Positions 1 through 8,348 of a stretch of DNA of 34,648 bases are shown here, one piece after another. This DNA is from a virus, in IMG/VR virus record IMGVR_UViG_3300044630_000279, positions 1 to 34,648 of that record. One strand, 5' to 3'. Under the pieces are notes generated by a model. It worked only from the letters and a program-made list of their open reading frames with translations. It was not told the origin of the DNA and did not search any database. The position numbers and the translations under genes are program-made. How positions within the stretch are numbered: the stretch's first letter is position 1; each line of letters starts with the position of its first letter.

Positions 1-412
1 TGTCTGAACCACCGATATCGTTAGACACTGTTAATGATGTTGATGAGTTTACAAGCGCATCAATAATCATTTGATCTTGTCTACGACCGATAGCGTTAGA
101 TACTAATTGTACTAATTCTTGTCTTTCGTCAAAGTTTACTTTTTGTTGCATAAAGATGTCAGAATATTCTGCTGCATTCCAGTCTGCTAAAGTAGCAGTT
201 ACTTGACTCCAACCAGCATTCAATGGTGATACATCTGTTTGTGGGATTCTTAAAGTAGCAACACCTCTGCCGACTTTAGGAAATTTTACTACTGAGCCTT
301 CAACACCGCGTCTTTGGCGAACTGCACCAACTAGCTTTGCCTTACCTTGGTAAGCCTGTTTAACTTCGGCATCAAAGAGCGTTACAAAAGCATTAGATAA
401 TCCAATAGCCAT
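1..412 (-). CDS. Major capsid protein, N-terminal part (cut by window edge)
   Basis: About 137 residues are visible, reading off the left edge. The protein starts MAIGLSNAFV and contains features typical of podoviral HK97-fold capsid proteins of roughly 300-350 residues: an N-terminal arm with FDAEVKQAYQG, then VEGSVVKFPKVG, DWNAAEYSD and FDERQELVQLV. It forms the icosahedral shell. The ATG at 410-412 has a good Shine-Dalgarno (TAGGAGAA, 418-425). The gene follows scaffold, as in T7-like order. The missing C-terminus is very likely the fragment at 34537-34648, because that piece carries the expected capsid C-terminal pattern. The middle 130-170 residues are not in the window. Confidence 0.9.
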   Translation of the reverse strand, partial: MAIGLSNAFVTLFDAEVKQAYQGKAKLVGAVRQRRGVEGSVVKFPKVGRGVATLRIPQTDVSPLNAGWSQVTATLADWNAAEYSDIFMQQKVNFDERQELVQLVSNAIGRRQDQMIIDALVNSSTSLTVSNDIGGSD

Positions 413-600
413 GTTAATTCTCCTAGAATTGATAAAAATAAAGTTTATCGCTTTGGTTAGCCAGACAAAACCTGGGCCAGTGCTTGCTATTTACGATAGC
501 CAAACGACAAGACGACTTGTGTGAAGGGTTGCGAATGCAATTAGCCTTGCAAAGTTTTTAGCATATTTTGCAAAATTATGCAAGTATTTTGCGTAAAAGA
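413..600 (-). promoter_or_regulatory. Structured leader of the capsid gene
   Basis: This non-coding stretch separates the scaffold terminator from the capsid start. On the minus strand it holds an AT-rich tract with repeated GCAAAATA and TTGCA motifs (about 545-597) and two small hairpins: GCTAT/ATAGC at 486-500 and ACAAG/CTTGT at 507-520. A clear ribosome site (418-425) lies before the capsid ATG. A capsid-specific promoter would make sense here because a terminator lies just upstream, but no pair of -35/-10 boxes at proper spacing is convincing. Its role is inferred from position. Confidence 0.35.
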
Positions 601-601
601 C

Positions 602-626
602 AAAAAAAGACCCACCGAAGTGGGTC
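602..626 (-). terminator. Intrinsic terminator with TTCG loop after scaffold gene
   Basis: On the minus strand GACCCAC-TTCG-GTGGGTC (626-609) forms a perfect 7-bp stem with a stable UUCG tetraloop, followed at once by seven T residues (608-602). It begins about 20 nt after the scaffold stop codon and lies upstream of the capsid gene. It would end or attenuate transcripts coming from terminase and portal. Confidence 0.9.
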
Positions 627-646
627 AAAACAACTACGGAGGAGTA

Positions 647-1441
647 CTATGAACCAAAGTTAGATTGGAACATTCTTTCTACTTTAGCACGATAAACTGG
701 ATCTGTTTGATATTTAGGATCGCCTACCATTGCATAAAGTTCTTCTTTTGATGGAGCGCCAGATATTGGAGCGCTATCTGTAGGCACACGACCTTCATAT
801 GATGATCTAAGTTTTTCTAAAGCAGCTAAACCTTTTGCTGTGCCACCCATAACTTTAAACTCATCAAAATCGTCTTTGCCCCAAATACCTTTATTAACTA
901 AACCATTAGCCCATTTCACCATGCCATTAATACGTGCATCTGCGTTAGGACCTAATGATTTCTTTTCTTGATCTAAGTTAATTGAAAAAGATTGTTGCTG
1001 ATTAACGCCCATTTCTACAACTTTGCCAACTAAATCATCTAATGCAGCTTGGCTTACGCCATATTCTTTTGCCCAAGATAGTACGTGATTACGTACGGGA
1101 TCTTCTGCTGGAATATCTTTAAATGATGCTACATCATAATTACCATCTACTGGAGCTTTATGTTTACCTTGTGAGATTTGTTTGCGTAAGTCTGACCATG
1201 ATTTAGCCATAGCCTGTAAATCTGGCTCTGCTTCATCTTTCTTCCAGAAATTCTCTGGCCACCAATCAGGTCTTTCTAATGGATCATCATCATCATCTTC
1301 ATCTGTTGCTTCAAGATGATTGATTTGCACTGCGTTAGGATTTACTTCTGTTGCTTCTTTTTCGACTGATACGTTGTCGAGTAGGCCAGTTTCTTGAGAT
1401 ACTTCCTCAGATCCACTAGGCTCGATGCTTTCGTCTATCAT
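647..1441 (-). CDS. Capsid scaffolding protein
   Basis: A 264-residue acidic protein directly before the capsid gene, the usual place of the podoviral scaffold that templates procapsid assembly and then leaves. Residues 1-60 are rich in Glu, Asp and Ser, with a run of five Asp (EDDDDDP). Next come RPDWWPENFWKKD and a basic patch, a pattern seen in scaffold or capsid-assembly proteins of T7-like and BPP-1-like phages. The C-terminus contains a helical segment (PVYRAKVERMFQ) of the kind that commonly contacts capsid. Its start codon shares bases with the stop of the upstream small gene. A strong terminator follows. Confidence 0.85.
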   Translation of the reverse strand: MIDESIEPSGSEEVSQETGLLDNVSVEKEATEVNPNAVQINHLEATDEDDDDDPLERPDWWPENFWKKDEAEPDLQAMAKSWSDLRKQISQGKHKAPVDGNYDVASFKDIPAEDPVRNHVLSWAKEYGVSQAALDDLVGKVVEMGVNQQQSFSINLDQEKKSLGPNADARINGMVKWANGLVNKGIWGKDDFDEFKVMGGTAKGLAALEKLRSSYEGRVPTDSAPISGAPSKEELYAMVGDPKYQTDPVYRAKVERMFQSNFGS

Positions 1442-1701
1442 TACATTTTCCTTGCTCTAATTAGCTTTGCTTCTAAATCTCTTACTATGCTATTCTGACC
1501 TTCTCGGTAGTAAGCATAACTAGAATCGCTACCAGGCAAAGCAACTGGTTGCTCTAAAACAGTTTGACGAAGCCATGCCATAAGCTTAGCTCCATCCTCG
1601 CTTCCTAATACTTTTAATGCTAACCTATCTAAATCTTCTCTTGCTTGACTGACATCTCTAACATCTAATGGCAGCGCTTCTAAGTCATCCCATCCAGCCA
1701 T
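1441..1701 (-). CDS. Small conserved phage protein, Bbp19-like
   Basis: 86 residues between portal and scaffold. The C-terminal half, with AKLMAWLRQTVLE, a short loop, then YAYYREGQNSIVRDLEAKL, matches what I recall of the Bbp19-like family (Bordetella phage BPP-1), where a helix precedes a YREGQ motif. The function of that family is unknown. Its position inside the head operon suggests a virion or assembly role. Stop and start codons overlap both neighbours by one base, indicating translational coupling. The family match is from memory of the motif. Confidence 0.65.
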   Translation of the reverse strand: MAGWDDLEALPLDVRDVSQAREDLDRLALKVLGSEDGAKLMAWLRQTVLEQPVALPGSDSSYAYYREGQNSIVRDLEAKLIRARKM

Positions 1702-1997
1702 TATTCATCATCCTCAGGTTCTTTAAATGGAGACTTGCCTAATTTCATTCTTATAATTGCATGTTCGTATGCTTTTTTTACAATCTTATCTGTAGGTTTT
1801 TTTTTGCTTAATAACCGTGTAGTTTCTTGCTCAGACAATGTTGGAACAATCAATGGTATTTCAGTTTCTTTACCATCAATATTTACACCAATACTTAATT
1901 CAGTAACAGTATTCCCTTCAACATCTTTTAATGGGCCTTTCCATCCAGTGTATTTTTTACCAGCACCACCATGACGCATTCCATAATCTTCAGCCAT
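1701..1997 (-). CDS. Conserved head-operon protein, function unknown
   Basis: 98 residues. The N-terminal two thirds carry a motif frequent in phage proteins beside portal: GWKGPLKD, then TELSIGVNIDGKE and IPLIVPTLS, followed by a helix and KSPF near the end. I recognise the pattern as widespread in podovirus head modules and polyvalent phage proteins, but no function is established. It overlaps the portal stop by one base and the next gene by one base, so it is expressed with the head genes. Confidence 0.65.
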   Translation of the reverse strand: MAEDYGMRHGGAGKKYTGWKGPLKDVEGNTVTELSIGVNIDGKETEIPLIVPTLSEQETTRLLSKKKPTDKIVKKAYEHAIIRMKLGKSPFKEPEDDE

Positions 1998-3577
1998 TAC
2001 ATCACTCCTTGACTAGCTGCTTCAACCATACCAGGAATTGCCTCTGGATTTTGTTGAGCAACTTGTTGTGCCATCTCAGCAGTTTGTTGTTGTAGCATCA
2101 TACGTTCTTCTTTCGTATTACGTATCTTTTGTGGGATACCTAACTTCTCAGCAATAAAGTCCATCATCTCATCTGTTTTAATAGTCATAGCAGCTTGAGG
2201 TCCAGCTTGTTGTACGATCTGTGCATATTGCAATACATTCTGCACATCTTCCATGCTTTGAGCCATAGCTAATGGTGCTACTGCTGACACTTTAATTTCA
2301 AGTCCATTAACTTTAAGAGGCAAATCAATAAGACCACGTTGATCCATGACTCTTAAAATCTTAGTAACTAATGGTATCATCGTTTCATTTATCAGTCTAC
2401 CAAAAGCAGAGCCTAAGTTTTGTGATAATTCCTTCATACGCTCTACAACTTCTGTAGCAGAACGAGCTGACATATTATCTGGTGGTAAGGATTCATCAAG
2501 TAAGATACGCTTAATGCTTAGACGTAAGTCATTCATAATAATTTGAGATACATTAAAATCACCAGCACGTGGCAATGGCTTTAATGATTCGCCTTGTGGG
2601 CCACCATTACGAGCAACAGGAATGATTGCACCAGGAATAATCTTAACTGTATTAGGATTTAATACGCCATCATCAGCAGCTGTATAAACACCAGCAATAG
2701 CTAATGAAGCATTCTTGAGCAATAACTCTAATGTCTTATTAAGTGTTTTAATATCTGGCAATGCAGTGATTAATGGACCGCGACCATAGATCTCACCAGC
2801 TACTTTTGCATAGCGTGATACAATCCATGGACTTTCTTCCATACGTCTATATACTAATTCAGTCTTAGATTCTTTATGAATAACGTGATAACAGAAATCA
2901 CCACGCTTTTGATCTAATACTGTAGCTTCAATAAACTCTAAATCTTCTGTTGGCTTTTGGTCAATCTTCTTTTGCAAGTCATCTGGAATAACTGCATCAG
3001 GCCATTGACGCATAATAGACTCACCTTTAAGACGCATACGTCTATATACATTGTCTACTTGACCATTAGCACCTTCTTCAAATGATACTAAGAATTGTGG
3101 CACAGGAATGAAGTTAAGTGGATTAATATCATCACCTGGTTGTACCATCATTACAGCAGTACCTACAGATAGATCAAGTAAAAACTCGCCAATAGCAATA
3201 TCAAAGTTTGATTGCTTGAGTGATGCAAACAATTTATCTGAGTAAATATCTAATGCTGCTTGCGCTTCTTCTTTGCGATCTTCAGGAATATCTGGTCCTG
3301 GTTCAAGTCTGCACCACTTACGTTGTGGTGGGAATATTCCAGATTGCATACGATTAGCAAATCGTTGTGTAGAATTAATTGCTGTAGAATCAAATACACG
3401 ATTCATTTTCTTTTGACCGCCTACTTTACCTTCGTAGTATCCGTCATAAAGATTACGTTGTGGTAACGCAAATTCGTAGCATTCCTCGTATAGACTTCTA
3501 AAGTCCTCTTTTTTTGTTAGCGCTTTATCATGTCTTTTTAAAACATCATCTGCGGATAATCTCATCATTTCTGCCAT
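1997..3577 (-). CDS. Portal protein (head-to-tail connector)
   Basis: 526 residues, the normal length for T7-type connectors that form the dodecameric portal through which DNA is packaged and ejected. Family features include an N-terminal FRSLYEECYEFALPQRN segment, FDSTAINSTQRFANRMQSG, the LFASLKQSNFD region, EIYGRGPLITALPDIKTLN, and a C-terminal glutamine-rich tail. It lies downstream of terminase and upstream of scaffold, as expected. Alanine- and glutamine-rich helices near residues 430-520 would form the crown or barrel. Confidence 0.95.
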   Translation of the reverse strand: MAEMMRLSADDVLKRHDKALTKKEDFRSLYEECYEFALPQRNLYDGYYEGKVGGQKKMNRVFDSTAINSTQRFANRMQSGIFPPQRKWCRLEPGPDIPEDRKEEAQAALDIYSDKLFASLKQSNFDIAIGEFLLDLSVGTAVMMVQPGDDINPLNFIPVPQFLVSFEEGANGQVDNVYRRMRLKGESIMRQWPDAVIPDDLQKKIDQKPTEDLEFIEATVLDQKRGDFCYHVIHKESKTELVYRRMEESPWIVSRYAKVAGEIYGRGPLITALPDIKTLNKTLELLLKNASLAIAGVYTAADDGVLNPNTVKIIPGAIIPVARNGGPQGESLKPLPRAGDFNVSQIIMNDLRLSIKRILLDESLPPDNMSARSATEVVERMKELSQNLGSAFGRLINETMIPLVTKILRVMDQRGLIDLPLKVNGLEIKVSAVAPLAMAQSMEDVQNVLQYAQIVQQAGPQAAMTIKTDEMMDFIAEKLGIPQKIRNTKEERMMLQQQTAEMAQQVAQQNPEAIPGMVEAASQGVM

Positions 3578-3585
3578 ATTAATCC

Positions 3586-3858
3586 CTATGATTTCTTATT
3601 TTTATTTGCAAAGTTTCTTGCTGCTTCTTTACTGCCAAATCCCCAAGCTTTTAATGCTAATTTTAATCTTGTTGGTCTACCTTTTTCATCGACTAACGGA
3701 CCATCCATTCCACCAAAGCGAGCAGCAAAAGACACACGCCTACTATTAGTACCGCTCTTGAGTGGGGCTTGTAGATTACCACCTTCTTTTCTTTCAAAGT
3801 ATTTTCTTCCAGCTTCATTTAAACCACCTTTAGGATTCTGATATTTCTTTAATGGCAT
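3586..3858 (-). CDS. Small basic conserved phage protein (DUF6321-like)
   Basis: 90 residues, basic. The order GGLNEAGRKYFE, NLQAPLKSG, SRRVSFAARFGGM, then LKLALKAWGF resembles the DUF6321 type of phage protein (GLTxxGRxxY, SFCARMxGM, SLRRW). Function is unknown. The high Lys/Arg content and head-operon position would suit a DNA- or capsid-binding minor virion protein, which is inference. Its start overlaps the stop of the preceding gene by one base. Confidence 0.6.
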   Translation of the reverse strand: MPLKKYQNPKGGLNEAGRKYFERKEGGNLQAPLKSGTNSRRVSFAARFGGMDGPLVDEKGRPTRLKLALKAWGFGSKEAARNFANKNKKS

Positions 3859-4442
3859 TATTCATACCACTCTAAAAATAATTCAGCCATGTGGGAAGTG
3901 CCATTTACATTAGTTAATCTAAATAAATATGTTGTTAATGGATTTAATACCATTTCTAAAGCACTAGCTCCAGCACCACCAGATTTTTTACCAGATCCGC
4001 CAGCAATAATTTCTGCATCAATTTCAGTTCCAGTTACTGTTACAGTTGGATTAATTAATATTGCTGATTGACTTGTTGTAGCACTTGTTCTATTTCTTTT
4101 AATTGCTGTAAACGACGTGCCACCAGTTACAGTTGCTCCTTCATAAACATAAAGTTCAGCATCACCACTGCAACTTGCATCAACTGCTATGTGTGCATAT
4201 ACGCCACTAGCCCATGCAATTGCTATATTGCAACTTGCTCCAGCTGCTAGTTTTGTTGCGTTTGGATATATTCTGTATGCTTTAAAAGCCTTACCTTCAT
4301 GTAAACGTAAGTGATTAATGTCTACAATAGGAAATGGTCTATCAGAACTAGCAATATAACTATTGCCATCCTTATCTACATAAGCTGGATTAACATGACG
4401 TGATTTAGTCGTGTCTGACTCACGCAATATATTAATTGCCAT
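3858..4442 (-). CDS. Probable minor structural protein, beta-rich
   Basis: 194 residues. The N-terminal part is charged (LRESDTTKSRHVNPAYVDKDGN). The rest is a low-complexity, beta-prone sequence rich in Ala, Thr, Gly and Val (for example VDASCSGDAELYVYEGATV), ending FLEWYE. Proteins of this look are common in podophage head operons and are probably decoration or minor virion components. I recognise no enzymatic motif. The gene is one-base coupled to both neighbours. Confidence 0.6.
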   Translation of the reverse strand: MAINILRESDTTKSRHVNPAYVDKDGNSYIASSDRPFPIVDINHLRLHEGKAFKAYRIYPNATKLAAGASCNIAIAWASGVYAHIAVDASCSGDAELYVYEGATVTGGTSFTAIKRNRTSATTSQSAILINPTVTVTGTEIDAEIIAGGSGKKSGGAGASALEMVLNPLTTYLFRLTNVNGTSHMAELFLEWYE

Positions 4443-4597
4443 TATTTCTTCTTAGGTTTCATTGCTGTTTTAGCAGCTTTAATAAATGCAGCATCTGTAG
4501 GCGCGCCAGGAGATCCAGGTTTGCGCATCTTTTCTTTAGAGCCAGATTCAATACGTTCACGTTTTTTGTGAATGTTGGCATAAAGTCCAGCTTTCAT
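4442..4597 (-). CDS. Small basic phage protein, 51 residues
   Basis: The reading frame from the ATG at 4597 to the TAA at 4442 encodes 51 residues beginning MKAGLYANIHKKRERI and containing SGSKEKMRKPGSPGAPT. This short peptide type recurs before portal-adjacent genes in many tailed phages, so selection on the protein is likely. It is very basic, ending PKKK. Function is unknown. The stop overlaps the next start by one base, and the start lies two bases after the stop of the upstream small gene. Confidence 0.75.
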   Translation of the reverse strand: MKAGLYANIHKKRERIESGSKEKMRKPGSPGAPTDAAFIKAAKTAMKPKKK

Positions 4598-4598
4598 A

Positions 4599-4757
4599 TT
4601 AATATCCTTTTTTAGTTTTGCCAGCTTCGCTCATAGCAATTGCTACTGCTTGCTTTTGTGATTTAACAACTGGGCCACCTTTACCAGAATGAAGTGTGCC
4701 AGACTTATACTCACGCATAACTTTTTTAACCTTAGCTTGCATCTTGTCTTTTTTCAT
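4599..4757 (-). CDS. Small basic protein, DUF6496-like
   Basis: 52 residues from the ATG at 4757 to the TAA at 4599. The pattern KVMREYKSGTLHSG, GKGGPVVKSQKQAVAIA, then a short basic tail is that of the DUF6496 family, found in phages and some bacteria. Function is unknown. It overlaps the upstream gene by an ATGA quartet, so the two are translationally coupled. Its length and charge would allow DNA binding, but nothing proves it. Confidence 0.75.
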   Translation of the reverse strand: MKKDKMQAKVKKVMREYKSGTLHSGKGGPVVKSQKQAVAIAMSEAGKTKKGY

Positions 4758-5197
4758 TTTAGTTTTTTCCTTAACCCTAACATTGTTTCATCTGCTAAAC
4801 CACCAGAACCTGATACGCCCAATGCTGGCAATGATCCTACTGGAGAAGATGCTGCTGCACCGCCAGCTTCACCACCAATTAAACCACCAGTAACACGAGA
4901 CAATCTTTGTGTTGCTACATCAGAACGCGCTTTTTCTCTTTGGACTTTTTCAGATTGTCCTTTAAGTTGTTGTCTAGCTCGCTCAAGGTATGTAGAACTA
5001 CTACTTTGTAAATCAGATGAATATCTTGCATTCCACCATGATTCTGGTTTTAAAATAGCTCTTTGAGCAACATTTTTATCAACACCATATTCAGACATAA
5101 AGCTTTTATAGATAGCTTTACCTTTACTGGAACTTTTACTTGGAACAACTAATCCTTGTGCTACAGCTTCTACATAAGAAAGATTGCGTTCTGCCAT
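4754..5197 (-). CDS. Hypothetical head-operon protein
   Basis: 147 residues with no recognised domain. The first 60 residues look helical (NLSYVEAVAQGL). A Ser-rich stretch and a likely coiled segment follow (TYLERARQQLKGQSEKVQREKARSD), then a Gly/Ala/Ser-rich flexible part with GGLIGGEAGGAAASS, and a basic end LRKKLK. The gene sits in the head operon between the small Met/Gly-rich protein gene and the DUF6496-like gene. A minor virion or assembly role is plausible only from position. Confidence 0.6.
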   Translation of the reverse strand: MAERNLSYVEAVAQGLVVPSKSSSKGKAIYKSFMSEYGVDKNVAQRAILKPESWWNARYSSDLQSSSSTYLERARQQLKGQSEKVQREKARSDVATQRLSRVTGGLIGGEAGGAAASSPVGSLPALGVSGSGGLADETMLGLRKKLK

Positions 5198-5198
5198 A

Positions 5199-5444
5199 CT
5201 ATGCTCCTAATTTTTCTTCGTCCATTGGTAATCCAGTTTCTGGAGTTAATCTTTCTTCTGCTAATAAAAGACGTGAACCGCCACGCGTTGCTCTTGCTTT
5301 ACGTTTAGCTGACAGTTCTTCTGATAAATCACGTTTTTCTTGCTCAGCTTGCGCTCTTAATCTTTCAGTTTCTTTGCGTTGCTGCTCAATTTGAGCTTGC
5401 ATTGCTGAAGTATCTGGTTTACCACCACCAAACATTCCACCCAT
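5199..5444 (-). CDS. Small conserved coiled-coil phage protein
   Basis: 81 residues. MGGMFGGGKPDTSAM is followed by a charged heptad-like helix (QAQIEQQRKETERLRAQAEQEKRD, cited here by parts) and then ARATRGGSRLLL and LTPETGLP. Proteins with the same order (Gly/Met-rich start, Gln/Glu/Arg helix, RGGSRxLL, LSPETG) are frequent directly downstream of terminase in BPP-1-like podophages. Their function is not known. The start overlaps the stop of the GNAT gene by one base. Confidence 0.65.
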   Translation of the reverse strand: MGGMFGGGKPDTSAMQAQIEQQRKETERLRAQAEQEKRDLSEELSAKRKARATRGGSRLLLAEERLTPETGLPMDEEKLGA

Positions 5445-5935
5445 TACGTTCTCCTTAAAATATTATAATCTTCTTTATCCGCACTGTATTGTTTTAAAAC
5501 GCCTTCAGATTGGAATCCAAGAGCTTTTGCCCACCTAATAGCACGAGCATCAGAGGTTTTAACAGTTATTTGTACTCTGTGCAAGCGAAATAATATCTCA
5601 ACGATATCAATAAATGCAATTCCAGCTTTAGTCATAGCAATTGGATATCTACGAGATTCCTCTGATAGCAAAGACCATGCCTCTCCTACGCCATTCCATA
5701 TTATAACGCATCCAAAAACAGCTACAGGCTTGTTATGTACAAAGGCAGTAATTGCTGGACCCATTGAAGATTGGTATTGAATATGCGTTTCAAATGACTC
5801 TCTGCTTAAAGATGCTTTGGTATACATCTCCGTACCATTTAATTCACTTAAATGTTGCATAAAAAATGGTAAATAATACACACCACGTACATTTGGCATG
5901 TATGGTAATATTTGTTGTATTTCAGTCAAAAACAT
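5444..5935 (-). CDS. GNAT-like N-acetyltransferase (T7 gp13-like family)
   Basis: 163 residues. The second half has the GNAT-type core: VAVFGCVIIWNGVGEAWSLL, a helix with RYPIAMTKAGIAFID, then VQITVKTSDARAIRWAKALGFQSEGVLKQY, where the last helix and GF.SEG turn are typical of acetyl-CoA-binding folds. T7 gp13 and many phage homologues belong to this group. In T7 gp13 is needed for internal virion assembly, yet catalytic activity is unproven. The start overlaps the terminase stop by 14 nt, so expression is tied to packaging genes. Confidence 0.75.
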   Translation of the reverse strand: MFLTEIQQILPYMPNVRGVYYLPFFMQHLSELNGTEMYTKASLSRESFETHIQYQSSMGPAITAFVHNKPVAVFGCVIIWNGVGEAWSLLSEESRRYPIAMTKAGIAFIDIVEILFRLHRVQITVKTSDARAIRWAKALGFQSEGVLKQYSADKEDYNILRRT

Positions 5936-7475
5936 TAAAGTCAGATCCAGCTACAGTTTGAGCGACAACAGTTGATGCAGACAATGGACTCTTAGTTAAT
6001 CGTTTATGTTCGCCACCACCAAGTAGTAAGTAACCAAAAGCATCACCTACGTGAGAGTGTTCGTTTTTGTTAGGTGCATCTTTAAATCGTTCTTGTCCAG
6101 CACCAACAGCTACACGTTTGAAATGGTATCCACCCGCTAATGACTTACGAATCATTTTGCATTTAGTTGAAATTATAAGCCCAGGTTTACCAGCAATAAG
6201 TCTTTGCATAGGTGCGGCTGCTGCTTCTCGTCTTACTTTAAAGTCATTAGATGGTGTAGGTTGTGCGCGTAAGCCTAAAGTTCTAAGATAATCAAATGCA
6301 GTCACTTCGTAAATAGCATCTCGTTGCATACCCGCTGGGTCACCCCACATCATAATCTGTGCTTTAGGATAGCGAGCATTGAGTTCTGCTAATAACTGCT
6401 GACCAAATCTTTCTAATCCCATATCAAATGTAACTATCTCATCTAAAATAATCCATCTGCCATTAGGTAATCGTTGTCCTACCACTGCGGCTGGTGTCAA
6501 ACCAAAGTCAAGACCCACTTGTAATGCATGTTCAGGATCATAATCGACCTCACCGCTCATAGAACTATCGTCATACTCTGGCCATACGGGTCTACCTTCT
6601 TGAACATAGGTGTACTTACCTTCGGCATAACACTTAATCCAGTCTAAGTTCTTACCGCCTAACATCTGCATGTAATAACCCGCTGGTAAGTTACTTACGT
6701 TCTCAGCTTTAGGATTAATCTTCCACCAACGACCACCCGAAAATATATGATCGTTAGCTTCTGGGTTCTCTGGTAAGTTTCCTGGGTCTACTTCTGTGAC
6801 ACCACCAGGTTGTTTAAAGAAATCCCAAGCATACTTGCCAGTTAGTTTTGTTTTCTCTGCTAGTTTAAACCACCAGTGGTCATCATCCATTGGATTAGTA
6901 TCCATCCACACACCATGCCAGGTAGGTCCACCATCACGTTGTGTCGGATATCTACCCACACGATGAGTAAGTCCGTCAATAACTGCTTTAGGAAGTTCAC
7001 GAGCTTCATTTACCCACGCTCCTGTTAGTTCAAGTGATAGTAGTTTTCGTACGTCTTTAGGTTGATCCAATGCTAAAAAAATTACTTCACAATCAATCCC
7101 CGCAGCATCACCCCTTGATGGGAGTCTGATGTGATGAGTAATAGGAGGAGTATATAGCATCGGACCAAAAGTGTTTTCTGGGAATAAATCTTGCCATGTT
7201 TTAATCGTTGTGGTTTTTAATTCAGGATATGAGTTACGTACAATGACAAATCTTGTATAACGAATACCATCAATAGGTGATGGCTTTTGTCTAACTGCTC
7301 GCATCATAATCTCTGCGGCACATGCATAGGATTTACCAGAACCTACAGGTCCCATCAGTCCACGCACGAATGCATCTGACTGTAAAAAGTTCCATGTTGT
7401 TGGAGCGGTACTAAAGTCTAAGTCAATCCCAGGGCCATGAAGCGCCTTCTGAGATACTTCTTTTTTGTTAGCCAT
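5922..7475 (-). CDS. Terminase large subunit
   Basis: 517 residues. It is the ATP-driven packaging motor and headful or cos nuclease. The Walker A motif is GPVGSGKS at residues 42-49. A Walker B/catalytic carboxylate motif appears as TGAWVNEARE at 151-160. The RNase H-like nuclease domain shows VGLDFG (Asp323), MMWGDP (Asp379) and HVGDAF (Asp478), the expected three acidic residues. The length is typical. The ATG at 7473-7475 overlaps the upstream small gene by 8 nt. GNAT and head genes follow. Confidence 0.96.
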   Translation of the reverse strand: MANKKEVSQKALHGPGIDLDFSTAPTTWNFLQSDAFVRGLMGPVGSGKSYACAAEIMMRAVRQKPSPIDGIRYTRFVIVRNSYPELKTTTIKTWQDLFPENTFGPMLYTPPITHHIRLPSRGDAAGIDCEVIFLALDQPKDVRKLLSLELTGAWVNEARELPKAVIDGLTHRVGRYPTQRDGGPTWHGVWMDTNPMDDDHWWFKLAEKTKLTGKYAWDFFKQPGGVTEVDPGNLPENPEANDHIFSGGRWWKINPKAENVSNLPAGYYMQMLGGKNLDWIKCYAEGKYTYVQEGRPVWPEYDDSSMSGEVDYDPEHALQVGLDFGLTPAAVVGQRLPNGRWIILDEIVTFDMGLERFGQQLLAELNARYPKAQIMMWGDPAGMQRDAIYEVTAFDYLRTLGLRAQPTPSNDFKVRREAAAAPMQRLIAGKPGLIISTKCKMIRKSLAGGYHFKRVAVGAGQERFKDAPNKNEHSHVGDAFGYLLLGGGEHKRLTKSPLSASTVVAQTVAGSDFNVFD

Positions 7476-7635
7476 CTATATCTTTAATTTCTAAAGCTAA
7501 CAATTGATTAAGCACATTGATCTGTGCTTGTAATGCATCAATAATCTGCAATGACTCCGTTTGGTAAATGTTATTCAATGCATAAGCATCTCGTAACTTT
7601 TGTATACGATCTTCTAAATTATTTGGTGCGCTCAT
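7468..7635 (-). CDS. Small helical protein, 55 residues
   Basis: I chose the ATG at 7635 (MSAPNNLED) over an upstream in-frame one because a very strong Shine-Dalgarno (GAGGAGGAA) lies just before it. The product is a short helical, probably coiled-coil protein (IQKLRDAYALNN, LQIIDALQAQINVLNQLLALEI). No family is recognised. It lies between the two terminase genes and overlaps the large-subunit start. An accessory packaging role is conceivable, but this rests on location only. Confidence 0.6.
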   Translation of the reverse strand: MSAPNNLEDRIQKLRDAYALNNIYQTESLQIIDALQAQINVLNQLLALEIKDIDG

Positions 7636-7921
7636 TAAATTCCTCCTCAAGTTTTAAACGATTGCCAACTAACATAATATAACCAGCTATGTCTAACCAG
7701 TTATCAGTATGATATGGATCTCCATAAAGAATACGACTAATCTTATGTACCACCATATCTAATGATTCTTGCATATCTGAATCTAATCTATACCAATTTC
7801 CGTTTCCATCACGCATGGCTTCTTTGGTTGTTTGAATGAAAACACATTTAGATAAGTAATCCCCATGTGTTGCTTGACGCTCATTCAGTATCTTTGTTAT
7901 CTGGTCCTGTTGTTTCGCCAT
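7619..7921 (-). CDS. Conserved phage protein, DUF6378-like
   Basis: 100 residues, mostly helical. The signature is ILNERQATHGDY near residue 11, then MQESLDMVVHKISRILYGDP and DNWLDIAGYIMLV, matching what I recall of DUF6378, common in phages. The DIAGY/HKISRI arrangement recalls all-alpha nucleotide-binding helical bundles, but no activity is established. The gene overlaps small terminase upstream by 41 nt, a longer overlap than usual, and the next gene by 17 nt. Confidence 0.65.
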   Translation of the reverse strand: MAKQQDQITKILNERQATHGDYLSKCVFIQTTKEAMRDGNGNWYRLDSDMQESLDMVVHKISRILYGDPYHTDNWLDIAGYIMLVGNRLKLEEEFNERTK

Positions 7922-8348
7922 TATCTATGATCTCTGGTGCGCGTATGTTAATACCTAATACGCTTGGTTTATCGGATTCTTCTGGATTATCTAGTAAGCC
8001 AGATGCTTTTGCCAATAGCCTTAATACGCCAACTTTATCCCACAACTCAATGTCCAAAGTCGTATAACTATTGCCTTCCTTATCAACTTTAGTATTCGAC
8101 TTAATGGACTTAATGGCCTGTAAAGCATGGGGCGGTATATCCTTACTCGGTTTAACTTTAATATTACCTTGCTCATCCCATTCCATAATGTCAGTAAGAT
8201 TTGTATTCGCCAAACATAAAAGAGAATAGCTAACAGCTTCACGATTCTGTTGTAGCGTAGTCGAACGCTCAAGTTTCTTTTGCAAGCTACGGACACCACC
8301 ATAGCCAGCAAGAGAAGGGATTGGATTTTTCTTTTTGACTTCATCCAT
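7881..8348 (-). CDS. Terminase small subunit
   Basis: 155 residues. The middle has the pattern of small terminases of podophages: LTDIMEWDEQGNIKVKPSKDIP, HALQAIKSIKSN, a beta segment, then ELWDKVGVLRLLAKASGLL. These proteins form rings that bind the phage packaging site and load DNA on the large subunit. A basic N-terminus (MDEVKKKNP) and an acidic tail fit. The gene lies two small genes upstream of the large subunit. Its start overlaps the stop of the SSB-tail protein gene by one base. Confidence 0.85.
   Translation of the reverse strand: MDEVKKKNPIPSLAGYGGVRSLQKKLERSTTLQQNREAVSYSLLCLANTNLTDIMEWDEQGNIKVKPSKDIPPHALQAIKSIKSNTKVDKEGNSYTTLDIELWDKVGVLRLLAKASGLLDNPEESDKPSVLGINIRAPEIIDNGETTGPDNKDTE

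Noticed and set aside
8021-8344. A 107-codon minus-strand frame in the small terminase region.
   Set aside because: It is fully inside the small terminase gene, in another frame, with a very basic, implausible product.
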